This document shows positions 14,991-22,089 of a stretch of 32,000 bases of DNA, one piece after another. Source of the DNA: DAOTUB01 sp034437455 (lineage in GTDB: Bacteria > Chloroflexota > Anaerolineae > B4-G1); contig DAOTUB010000299.1 in the NCBI GenBank assembly GCA_034437455.1, positions 1 through 32,000 of the forward strand, read 5' to 3'. Position numbers and translations under genes: made by a program. Below the pieces are notes generated by a model, which worked only from the letters and a program-made list of their open reading frames with translations, was not told where the DNA came from and did not search any database. Position 1 is the stretch's first letter, and every line of letters begins with the position of its first letter.

Positions 14991-16302
14991 ATAGTTGTTC
15001 CATCACGCGCTGTACATCCGCCAGGTTGGGGGAGATGGTGGGAGGCTGGCGCACAGCCTTGATCGCGCTGGCGACGTCCTTCAGCCCCGACCCGGTGGCC
15101 AACACGACCACGCGCTCGTCGGCATCCACCAGCCCTCGCTCGACCGCCTCGACCAGGCCCGCGTAGGCAGCGGCGGCGGCAGGCTCGGCAAAGACCCCGC
15201 AGCCCTGGGCCAGCGCGGGGATGGCGGCGAGGATCGCCTCGTCGGCGACGCGGATGAAGCGGCCTTCGGTTGCGAAGCATCCGCGCCGTGCGCCGTCGCT
15301 CTCGCGTACCGCTCGCAGCGCTTTGATGCGGTCGCGGGGCAATCCGGCGACGATAGAGTCTGCGACGGAATGGGCCTCCACCGGCTCCGCGCTTTGCGCG
15401 TCCCAGCCCTTGAGCCCACGCTCCCAGGCATCCACCAGCGGAGATGACCCCGCCGCCTGCACACCGATGAGGCGCGGTACGTGGTCGATCCAGCCCAGCG
15501 CCAGCAGATCGCGCAGTCCCTTGTGGATGCCGCCGATGATACAGCCGTCGCCGACGGGGATCAGGATGACGTCGGGAGCTTGCCAATCCAGTTGCTCGCA
15601 AATCTCGTATGCAGCGGTCTTTTTCCCCTCGGACATGTAGGGATTGTAGCCGGTGTTGCGATTGTACCAGCCAAAGGCTCGCGCTGCTTCAAGGCACAGG
15701 TCGAATGCTTGATCATACGTGCCGTCCACGAGCATGACGGTGGAGCCATAGGCCAAAAGTTGCGCGATCTTGGCCTGGGGCGCGGTTCTGGGGACAAAGA
15801 TGACGTTCGGCTGGCCCACCGCCGCGCAGAGACCGGAGAGCGCGGCGGCGGCGTTGCCGGTGCTGGCGGTCGTCACCATCTCGTAGCCCAGCTCGCGGGT
15901 CTTGACGACGGCGATAGCCGAGGCGCGGTCCTTGAAGGAGGCGGTGGGTTGGCGTCCATCGTCCTTGACCCAGAGGTGCTTGAGGCCCAGGTCGGCGGCC
16001 AGGCGCGGGGCGGGGTAGAGGGGCGTCCAGCCTACTGAGAACAGCGGATTGCAGGACATCAGCGGATCGCCCATTGCACGCACGACCTCGGGGTTGACGG
16101 GGAGGAGGGGGAGGTAGCGCCAGATCGAGCGGGTGGGGTCGTGGGCTAGCCGGTCGGGGCTGATGCGCCCGGCGATGAGGTCATAGTCGTAGATGACGTC
16201 GAGGATGCCGTCGTCGCCGTGGCGGGGGCAGACGTATTCGGCTTCGTCAACGCTGTATTCCGCGCCGCAGATGGTACATTTGAGTGCCAGTATGTGATCC
16301 AT
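14989..16302 (-). CDS. Threonine synthase-like PLP enzyme
   Basis: A 437-residue enzyme starting at the ATG at 16302 (AGGAG seven bases upstream; the TTG two codons earlier is less likely). An N-terminal zinc-ribbon-like piece, CTICGAEYSVDEAEYVCPRHG, is followed by the threonine-synthase core: PTASFKDRAS with the PLP lysine near residue 125, TASTGNAAAALSGLCA, and the glycine-rich PVGDGCIIGGIHKG loop. It is similar to ThrC of Bacteria and Archaea. No homoserine kinase or dehydrogenase gene is nearby; it lies between carbamoyltransferase genes and another PLP enzyme, so it may be a paralogue used for a beta-elimination in purine breakdown rather than threonine synthesis. Housekeeping ThrC cannot be excluded. 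Confidence 0.8.
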   Translation of the reverse strand: MDHILALKCTICGAEYSVDEAEYVCPRHGDDGILDVIYDYDLIAGRISPDRLAHDPTRSIWRYLPLLPVNPEVVRAMGDPLMSCNPLFSVGWTPLYPAPRLAADLGLKHLWVKDDGRQPTASFKDRASAIAVVKTRELGYEMVTTASTGNAAAALSGLCAAVGQPNVIFVPRTAPQAKIAQLLAYGSTVMLVDGTYDQAFDLCLEAARAFGWYNRNTGYNPYMSEGKKTAAYEICEQLDWQAPDVILIPVGDGCIIGGIHKGLRDLLALGWIDHVPRLIGVQAAGSSPLVDAWERGLKGWDAQSAEPVEAHSVADSIVAGLPRDRIKALRAVRESDGARRGCFATEGRFIRVADEAILAAIPALAQGCGVFAEPAAAAAYAGLVEAVERGLVDADERVVVLATGSGLKDVASAIKAVRQPPTISPNLADVQRVMEQL

Positions 16303-16387
16303 TGTCAATCTCCTGCTGGGCTAGCCGCGTTTCCAATCTCCGGTTGCTTTTCTTGATTTATCGAGGTTCGGCAAAGGATCATCGTGC

Positions 16388-16633
16388 TTATCCTGGCAAC
16401 CTTTTCCAGACACTCTCAAACTCAGCTCTATTGACCTCTTCTCCGTTGAACTCGGCGATATTCCAAAGCTCTTCAAGTGTCGGGATTTGAGCTGCACTGA
16501 GTCCAGCGGTGACTCTCTCAACTTGGCCGTCTGCAAGCACCTCGACTCCTCGATTAGCCCGATTGTCTTCTCCCAGCTCGTACCATATCTATGGGGTCAA
16601 GCGGATATTCCTCAGGATAAAGCCACGTGATTC
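16388..16633 (-). pseudogene. DUF6881-like gene remnant, frameshifted and without start
   Basis: Read on the minus strand, a frame giving ITWLYPEEYPLDPIDM up to about 16585 continues, one base out of register, as WYELGEDNRANRGVEVLADG and further to EFNGEEVNRAEFESVWKRLPG, with TAA at 16388-16390. Together these match the pattern of DUF6881-type small proteins (Trp-Leu start, YELD-D-R, RGVEV-DG, IP-LEE, EF-VW), usually about 90 residues. No start codon is left: the frame enters the inverted-repeat element at 16634 directly before ITWLY. Repeat insertion plus a one-base change therefore probably killed the gene. Confidence 0.6.
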
Positions 16634-16753
16634 CAGCAATTCCCGTTTTGTAGCCGCGCTTTCCATAGCGCGTGCATTTTGCCACATGAAGCACCCTTCG
16701 CGATATAGAAATCGCGGCTACAACTCTCGTTTTTCCCATAACGGGAATTGCTG
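16634..16753. repeat. Nested inverted-repeat element
   Basis: Outer perfect 14-bp arms CAGCAATTCCCGTT (16634-16647) and AACGGGAATTGCTG (16740-16753) enclose inner arms GTAGCCGCGCTTTCC (16650-16664) and the partly matching GATATAGAAATCGCGGCTAC (ending 16721). The inner arm family recurs at 19303-19346. Total about 120 bp, non-coding. Confidence 0.75.
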
Positions 16754-16901
16754 ACGTGATTCGCAGGTATTTCATCGGTAACTTCACGGCGGCAAGGCCG
16801 CATATTCTTCCTCTATTATAGCCCACGCGCGCCGCGAATATAAGGGACGCCCAATGCAGAGGGCGCGCCCATTCGCTTGCGCATCGCCTCGCGCGATTTG
16901 C

Positions 16902-17034
16902 GTCATTCCGAGCGACCGGAGGGAAGCCTGCCCTGAGCCTGTCGAAGGGTCGAGGAATCTCCACGGTGGTCTTATCTACGAAAGTGGAGATTCCTCGACT
17001 CCACTCCGCTACGCTCCGTTTCGCTCGGAATGAC
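16902..17034. repeat. MITE-like palindromic element, copy 2
   Basis: A 133-bp element with perfect 14-bp terminal inverted repeats GTCATTCCGAGCGA (16902-16915) and TCGCTCGGAATGAC (17021-17034). An inner inverted pair, GGTCGAGGAATCTCCAC and GTGGAGATTCCTCGACTCC, gives a second stem. The right half is nearly identical to that of the element at 4851-4966. The left half includes a GAGCCTGTCGAAGG motif absent from copy 1. Confidence 0.85.
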
Positions 17035-17123
17035 GGCTATCCTAAAGTCTCATAGTAGCAGATTCGGGAGCAGCGATGTTCGTCCGAATCGCGAGTCCTG
17101 TGAACCGATCCACGCGCTGATCT

Positions 17124-18161
17124 TTACCAATTCCCCATCGTCAGCGCCATCACCGCTTTCTGCACGTGCAGCCGGTTCTCGGCGATGTCGTAGATGGCGG
17201 AGCGCGGGCCAGAGGCGACCTCGTCCGTCACCTCGCTGCCCCGGTCCACCGGCATCGGGTGGGTGTAGATGGCGTTGTCGGTGCGGGCCATCCGCTCTCC
17301 GTTCGTCGTCCAGCCGGTGTAGGCCATCGCCTTTTCGATCTCGGCCTGCTTTTGCAACACGCCGTCCTGGTACGCCGCTGGCGTGACCCAGTTGCGGGAA
17401 TAGACGACGTGCGCGCCGTTGTAGCCGCTGTCGGCGTCGTGTACGACCTCAAAGTCGGTCTTGTTCTCGGCGCAGTTCCGCTTGGTCCACTGGGTGACCT
17501 CCGGGTCGAGGTTGTACCCCTCCGGGTGGGCCATCGTGACGTGCATCCCCAGGCGAGAGGCGATGAGGAGCGCGGCCTGCACCGAACACCACGAGCGCGC
17601 CAGCGCGCCAGAGCCCCAGCTCAGCAGGAATTTCTTGCCGCGCAAGGCCTGGAAATCCGGGCGGCCCGGCCCCTCGCCGTACCACTCGGCCCAGCCCATC
17701 ACGTCGGCCAGCGCCTGGCAGGGGTGGAAGCGGTCGTCAGCCATGTTGATGATGGGGACGTTGGACCACTTGGCATATTCGAGCAACATCTCGTCGCCCG
17801 CGCCATAGTGCGGGACCTTGTCCTCGAGGATGCGGATGCCGATACCGGCGACGTAGCGAGCCATCACCTGGGCGGCGTCCTCGATCGTTTCCCCGGCCTG
17901 CTTTTCCGTCTTGAAGCGGCCCGCCGAGGGGGTCATAAACTGCGCGTGGCCGCCCAGCTCGGTGGCTGCCGCCTCGAACGAGAGGCGCGTGCGCACCGAG
18001 GGGTTGTAAAAGAACATCAGAAAGGTCTTGTGTTTCAGGATACTCGTCCAGCGGTCGGAGAAGCGCTTCCGTTTCATCTTGGCGGCCAGGTCGAGCGCCG
18101 CCATCAACTCGTCCCGCGCCCAGTCCTGGGTGCAGATAAAGTCACGTCCGTATAGGTCCAT
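17124..18161 (-). CDS. Ornithine/aspartate-carbamoyltransferase-family enzyme (second copy)
   Basis: A 345-residue carbamoyltransferase-fold enzyme. The carbamoyl-phosphate loop is SVRTRLSFE (55-63), followed by HPCQ at 146-149 and a C-terminal HPMPVDRG at 301-308. The last replaces the HCLP of ornithine carbamoyltransferases, which argues against ornithine as substrate. GGAGG lies six bases before the ATG, and only 15 bp separate it from the YgeW-like gene upstream, so the two form an operon. No arginine biosynthesis genes are nearby. In urate/purine loci, carbamoyltransferases are thought to run phosphorolytically, removing carbamoyl groups from ureido intermediates to give carbamoyl phosphate. 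Substrate not determined. Confidence 0.85.
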   Translation of the reverse strand: MDLYGRDFICTQDWARDELMAALDLAAKMKRKRFSDRWTSILKHKTFLMFFYNPSVRTRLSFEAAATELGGHAQFMTPSAGRFKTEKQAGETIEDAAQVMARYVAGIGIRILEDKVPHYGAGDEMLLEYAKWSNVPIINMADDRFHPCQALADVMGWAEWYGEGPGRPDFQALRGKKFLLSWGSGALARSWCSVQAALLIASRLGMHVTMAHPEGYNLDPEVTQWTKRNCAENKTDFEVVHDADSGYNGAHVVYSRNWVTPAAYQDGVLQKQAEIEKAMAYTGWTTNGERMARTDNAIYTHPMPVDRGSEVTDEVASGPRSAIYDIAENRLHVQKAVMALTMGNW

Positions 18162-18176
18162 TTGTTTCCTCCATTT

Positions 18177-19241
18177 CTACCGCATCACCAGACTCATCAC
18201 CGCCTTTTGCACGTGCAGCCGGTTCTCGGCCTCGTCGTAGACGACCGAGCGCCAGCCGCTCTTGGGGTCGGTGTTGTCGATCACCTCGTTCGAGCATTCC
18301 CAGGCGCGGTCGGCGGGCAGGCAGTGCATGTAGATGGCGTTCTTGTCGCCCAACTCCATGTACTCGCGGGTCGCCTTCCAGCTCTTGTAGCTGTCAAAGA
18401 TCTCCTGGGCCTTGTCCAGGCTGTCCTCGCCGACGGGGGGCTTGTAGATGGGAACCGCGGCCCAGGCCTTGGGATAGAGCACGTGAGCGCCTTCCGCCGC
18501 GCCCATAAAGTTGTCCGTCACCTCGAAGGAAGCGTCGTTCATCTCGGCGTAGGCTTTGCAGGCGGCGACGACCTCGGGGTCGAGCGCCATCTCTGGCGGG
18601 CGGGCGAGCACGGTGTCGCAGCCCATCATGGCGGCGGCGATGATGGCGCTCTGCGGGACGGCGCGCGGCTTGTGGGCGCTGGGGGAGTAGGCCCAGGACA
18701 TTACGAATTTAACGCCCTTGAACCCGCCGAATTTCTCCTTGACGGTCAAGACGTCGGCCAACGCCTGGAAGGGGTGATACTTGTCGCACTCCATGTTGAG
18801 AATGGGAATGTCCGACCAGCGGGCGAACTCGTTCATCAGCGCGTTGGCGGCGCCATATTCCCATTCGACCGGGTCGCCGTAACAGCGAATGGCGATCGCA
18901 TCCCCCATGCGGGCCAACACGCGCGCCACGTCGCTGACTCGCTCGGTGGAGTAGGCTACCTCTTTCCCCTCCATCGCCGGGGTGTAGATTTTGGACGGGT
19001 CCAAAAAGTGGGCGTGTCCGCCCAACTGGGTCATCCCTGCCTCAAAGCTGTTGCGGGTGCGCAAGCTCTGGTTGTAAAAGAGCATGAACAGGGATTGCGC
19101 GCGCAGGATGTGGTCGTGGAACTCGCCCACCGCGTAGCGGCGTTTGAGATCGAGCGCCACGTCGAGAATGGTTTCGACTTCTTCTTTGCTCCAATCGAGC
19201 AAGGTGAGCATGTCACGTCCGCGGAAATTGTCAGTCCTCAT
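18177..19241 (-). CDS. ygeW: YgeW-like knotted carbamoyltransferase
   Basis: A 354-residue carbamoyltransferase-fold enzyme with SLRTRNSFE (59-67), HPFQ (156-159) and HCLPADR (306-312). The segment MSWAYSPSAHKPRAVPQ (about 181-197) corresponds to the proline-rich loop that forms the knot in YgeW and in acetyl/succinylornithine carbamoyltransferases. AGGAGG is eight bases before the ATG. It is somewhat shorter than E. coli YgeW (about 396). It is the first enzyme gene after the GntR-type regulator. YgeW belongs to the purine/urate catabolic locus in enterobacteria and anaerobes; its physiological substrate is not settled, but a ureido-group donor or acceptor is expected. Confidence 0.85.
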   Translation of the reverse strand: MRTDNFRGRDMLTLLDWSKEEVETILDVALDLKRRYAVGEFHDHILRAQSLFMLFYNQSLRTRNSFEAGMTQLGGHAHFLDPSKIYTPAMEGKEVAYSTERVSDVARVLARMGDAIAIRCYGDPVEWEYGAANALMNEFARWSDIPILNMECDKYHPFQALADVLTVKEKFGGFKGVKFVMSWAYSPSAHKPRAVPQSAIIAAAMMGCDTVLARPPEMALDPEVVAACKAYAEMNDASFEVTDNFMGAAEGAHVLYPKAWAAVPIYKPPVGEDSLDKAQEIFDSYKSWKATREYMELGDKNAIYMHCLPADRAWECSNEVIDNTDPKSGWRSVVYDEAENRLHVQKAVMSLVMR

Positions 19242-19302
19242 TTCGATTGCCTCCTGGGTAAGTTAGAGTGTAGCTTTTGGATAACATCTTTTTACCACGT
19301 CA

Positions 19303-19346
19303 GTAGTCGCGGTTTCCATACCGCGCGCTATAGAAAGCGCGGCTAC
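19303..19346. repeat. Short palindromic repeat between regulator and ygeW-like gene
   Basis: A 44-bp element in which GTAGTCGCGGTTTCC (19303-19317) pairs imperfectly with GAAAGCGCGGCTAC (19333-19346). The arms belong to the same family as the inner arms of the element at 16634-16753. It lies in the 144-bp leader between the GntR-type gene and the ygeW-like gene. Confidence 0.65.
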
Positions 19347-19385
19347 TCAACTCATTTGAAATACATTCAGTGTTTTCTTGTCACG

Positions 19386-20132
19386 TCAACGACGCACGAC
19401 GTGAAAGCGAAAAAAGTCAGGGACAAAATAGTTGCGCGAGAATTCGACGGCTATGCTTTCCTGGTCGAACACGATTTCTTCCAGCAACAGCAATGCCTGC
19501 TTGGGCTTGACGTCCAATTTTCCCGCCAGAAAAGAGTTGGCATTGATCGCCACGATGTCGGCTACGGCCTGGGCGATCTGAATATCCGGGTTTTGCCTCA
19601 ACAAATCGAGCACCGATCCGTTGAATCTCTCATCCACGTCCGCTGGGGAAAGGATAGAGATGGGGATGACGTCGAGCATATACGCCACTGGCGCTCGATC
19701 TACCAGGATCACCCGGCTGACATTGGTCAAAAGATCGCCAGGAGTGATCTGTAGTTTGCGAGCCAGTTCTGGTTTCGCCGGTTCTTCCTGGACTTTTAGA
19801 TCGTCGAACGTGACTTGCAGCCCTTGTTGGGCGGTCAATTCCAGGACGCTCTCCAACCGCTCCAGCCCGCTTTCGAGTTGGCGTCCATATCCGGGAGCGA
19901 CAAAGGTGCCCACGCCGTGCTTGCGGACGATAAGGCCCTCTCGTTCGAGGTTGAGCAGCGCCTCGCGCAGGGTGGGGCGGGAGATGCCGAGTTGCGAGGC
20001 CAGATCGGCTTCGGAGGCAAGCTGCTCGCCGGGCTGAAAGGTCCCGTTTTCGATGAGGTCGAGTAGATATTCTTGCGCCTGGAGGGCGAGGGGAATCCGA
20101 TTTCTTTTGAGCGGTTGCATCATGCTGCCCAT
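19386..20132 (-). CDS. HutC-type GntR transcriptional regulator
   Basis: A 248-residue regulator: an N-terminal winged helix-turn-helix (LASEADLASQLGISRPTLREALLNLEREGLI, recognition helix near residues 50-70, wing VRKHGVGTFVAP) and a C-terminal UTRA ligand-binding domain (about 95-245) typical of the HutC subfamily, which senses small metabolites. Start: ATG at 20132 with AGG close upstream; ATGs four and five codons later are possible. It is the promoter-proximal gene of the minus-strand purine locus and lies directly below a strong promoter that contains operator-like repeats, so it probably represses itself and the locus until a pathway intermediate binds. The effector cannot be read from sequence. 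Confidence 0.88.
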   Translation of the reverse strand: MGSMMQPLKRNRIPLALQAQEYLLDLIENGTFQPGEQLASEADLASQLGISRPTLREALLNLEREGLIVRKHGVGTFVAPGYGRQLESGLERLESVLELTAQQGLQVTFDDLKVQEEPAKPELARKLQITPGDLLTNVSRVILVDRAPVAYMLDVIPISILSPADVDERFNGSVLDLLRQNPDIQIAQAVADIVAINANSFLAGKLDVKPKQALLLLEEIVFDQESIAVEFSRNYFVPDFFRFHVVRR

Positions 20133-20136
20133 TACC

Positions 20137-20171
20137 TGACATCATGCATCAGTAGCTTGACATCATACGTC
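20137..20171. promoter_or_regulatory. Tandem operator-like repeats for the GntR regulator
   Basis: TGACATCATGCATC (20137-20150) and TGACATCATACGTC (20158-20171) match in 12 of 14 bases and start 21 bp apart, two helical turns. They lie between the -10 box and the regulator start codon, where a bound dimer pair would block transcription. Confidence 0.6.
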
Positions 20172-20179
20172 TGACCTTT

Positions 20180-20208
20180 AGTATACGCCAGGGTGGGGGT
20201 TTTGTCAA
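20180..20208 (-). promoter_or_regulatory. Sigma70-type promoter of the purine locus
   Basis: On the minus strand TTGACA (20208-20203) and TATACT (20185-20180) are separated by 17 bp. That is a full -35 and a 5/6 -10 at ideal spacing. The predicted start near 20173 falls in the first operator-like repeat. Confidence 0.75.
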
Positions 20209-20266
20209 GGCTGAAACGCTGAAAACGGATTTGTGGTCGACAGGGTTTTCAGCATCCTCAGTGCCT

Positions 20267-21205
20267 TCAGTGGCTCAGTGATCCAAAATAAGGCGTCAGG
20301 CAAAAACGATACCAATCGCCGCGCCTGAACTTGCCGATCAATTCCCGTCGCTCGACCGGCAGTTGCGCGGCGTCGCTGGCTGGCAACTTTGCCAGCAGAA
20401 AGGCGTCGCTGGCCGACAGGCCAAGCTCAAACGATTGGTTGATCTGCTCTACAATATCCGCTTGGAGCGCCTTGTATTTTCGCGCCAGTTCAACGTGGTC
20501 GATCTCGTCCAAAATCTTGTCCGCGATGAGCAAGCCGAGCACGTTCTTGAACCACTTGTTGGCGTACAGCGAGGGGATAGGCTCGCGGCAGAGCATGAAC
20601 CCAACCCGATAGTAGAACAGGCCGTAGGGCTTGGAGAACGAGATCGCGGCGACGGCGACGTTAGGATGGCTCACGTCAAAAAGGCTCGGGCCGGTCGCGC
20701 TCAGGTAGGATAGGTCGTAGAACAGCTTGTGACCGGCCTCCGCGATGGCCTGCACTTTCTCTGGGGGCACGATCATGCCGTTGCGCGCCGAGGGATTCGA
20801 CAGGAACCAGTGGCCGGGGGTGAGTGTGGCGGGATCGCAGTCGTAATCTACCTCGATAGTGGCGACGTTGCGCGTCCTGGCCGTCTCGCGATATCCCTCG
20901 TAATCCCCTTTCCAGACGTAAATCTGCTTCATTCCCTCGCTACGGAGAAAGGTCAGGTACTCGCGGATGCCCTCTTCCGATCCCGCGGTCGGGTAGCGGT
21001 GGGGAAATTGCGAGAGGTGCGGCACATCGTGTTGGTGCGCGGCGATCAGCTTTTCAATGATCGGGTGGTGAAAGTCGTCCAGCCCCGGGACGATGGAGCG
21101 CAGAAACACGTCGTGGGGATACTCCCTGGTGAGGTCCGTGATCAGCTCTCGGATTTCGGGGAGGTAGTAGCTGTAAACCGTGGTAATCGCTTTGAAAGTT
21201 TTCAT
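20267..21205 (-). CDS. Fold-type I PLP enzyme (aminotransferase-like)
   Basis: A 312-residue protein from the ATG at 21205, chosen over the ATG nine codons upstream because GGAG lies ten bases before it and it overlaps the preceding stop as ATGA. It has an aminotransferase I/II layout: SNPSARNG (cofactor/substrate loop), FYDLSYLSAT with the PLP-pyridine Asp near 164, and SFSKPYGLFYYRVGF with the Schiff-base Lys near 192. It is about 80 residues shorter than ordinary class I aminotransferases, mainly at the C-terminus. The upstream overlap is with a radical SAM gene, so the two enzymes probably act in sequence. No pathway is recognised. Confidence 0.75.
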   Translation of the reverse strand: MKTFKAITTVYSYYLPEIRELITDLTREYPHDVFLRSIVPGLDDFHHPIIEKLIAAHQHDVPHLSQFPHRYPTAGSEEGIREYLTFLRSEGMKQIYVWKGDYEGYRETARTRNVATIEVDYDCDPATLTPGHWFLSNPSARNGMIVPPEKVQAIAEAGHKLFYDLSYLSATGPSLFDVSHPNVAVAAISFSKPYGLFYYRVGFMLCREPIPSLYANKWFKNVLGLLIADKILDEIDHVELARKYKALQADIVEQINQSFELGLSASDAFLLAKLPASDAAQLPVERRELIGKFRRGDWYRFCLTPYFGSLSH

Positions 21206-22077
21206 AACAGAATTGCTCCGGGATATTGCCAATCGTAGCGCAGATGGCCGTCTGGGAAAAAGATCAACTGCCGCAGATCGTCCGACCGGGCGTCAATCGT
21301 CAGCGAGTCGGTCAGGCAGACGTTCTGGCCGCCCACGTCGTAGACGCGCGCGCCGTGGATCAAGGTCATCAGCAGCGCGCCGTTCGCTTCGAGAAAGCTG
21401 CGGATGTCGTCCATTTGTTCAGCCCGTAAGTGGTGTTGGCTCGTCCAGTCGTCGGTCTCTTTACTCCGGCTGCGCGATGGCTTGTTCACCGGGCGGATGG
21501 TCAACTGTTCGACCTGTTGCGCTCTGGCGAAAGCGATCAGTTCCTGCAAACTCTGGCGACCGTCGATGAACCCGTCGGCCAGAACGCAGGCCAGCCGCAC
21601 CGAAAACCCGTATCCGTGCAGCTTATGGACGAGCGCCGGGAGGTCGATGTACTCCTTTCTGTGCGGCAGGTAGATGATCTGGTTCTTTTCCGGCAGGTAG
21701 TGGGAGATCGAGACGGCGATCGTCGTCAATCCCAGTTCGTACCAGTCGCGCAGATGCTTGTCATAGACGTCGGGCTGCTCGATCAGAAGGATGCCGTTGC
21801 TTTGCAACTCGATGATGGGGAAGGGAAACTCGGCGAGGGCGCGTAGGTATTTGGTGATCTGCTCAGGGAAGAGGGTCGGTTCCCCCTTTCCTGTGAGCAT
21901 CGCGGTGGTGGTTCCACAGCGCGCGGCCAGGCGGCAGGCGATCTTGAAATTCCGCCAGTTCACCTCCGGCTCTTTCAACTGCGCGCCCAGCGGCGGCGTC
22001 ATTTTCGAGATGCAAAAGGGGCAGCGAGCGTTGCACGCCTCGCTGCCGGCCAGAATGCTAAAGGTCTGAATTCGCAT
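21202..22077 (-). CDS. Radical SAM enzyme
   Basis: A 291-residue radical S-adenosylmethionine protein with CNARCPFC (C15, C19, C22) for the [4Fe-4S] cluster and LTGKGEPTLFP as the GGE-like SAM motif. The core is about 200 residues. The C-terminal third (DVGGQNVCLTDSL, LIFFPDGHLRYDW) has too few cysteines for a SPASM domain. AGAGGA precedes the ATG. It is 12 bp downstream of an amidohydrolase gene and overlaps the PLP-enzyme gene by ATGA. It could be a maturase or a small-molecule radical enzyme; no precursor-peptide gene was seen. Substrate unknown. Confidence 0.85.
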   Translation of the reverse strand: MRIQTFSILAGSEACNARCPFCISKMTPPLGAQLKEPEVNWRNFKIACRLAARCGTTTAMLTGKGEPTLFPEQITKYLRALAEFPFPIIELQSNGILLIEQPDVYDKHLRDWYELGLTTIAVSISHYLPEKNQIIYLPHRKEYIDLPALVHKLHGYGFSVRLACVLADGFIDGRQSLQELIAFARAQQVEQLTIRPVNKPSRSRSKETDDWTSQHHLRAEQMDDIRSFLEANGALLMTLIHGARVYDVGGQNVCLTDSLTIDARSDDLRQLIFFPDGHLRYDWQYPGAILL

Positions 22078-22089
22078 GCATGTTTCCTC

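Larger units (their letters stand above)
16309..17123. other. Gene-poor spacer with decayed gene and repeats
   Basis: The longest stretch without an intact gene. It holds a frameshifted DUF6881-like remnant (16388 to about 16633), a nested inverted-repeat element (16634-16753), about 150 bp with nothing I can assign, and a MITE-like element (16902-17034). The rest leads to the stop of the carbamoyltransferase gene. The spacer interrupts the purine locus between its carbamoyltransferase and PLP-enzyme genes. Confidence 0.8.

Noticed and set aside
16321..16536. 71-codon minus-strand frame in the long spacer
   Set aside because: Out of frame with the DUF6881-like remnant, which accounts for this DNA better.
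18162..19754. 530-codon plus-strand frame opposite ygeW-like and regulator genes
   Set aside because: It spans two real genes and their spacer, including a repeat, and has shadow composition.
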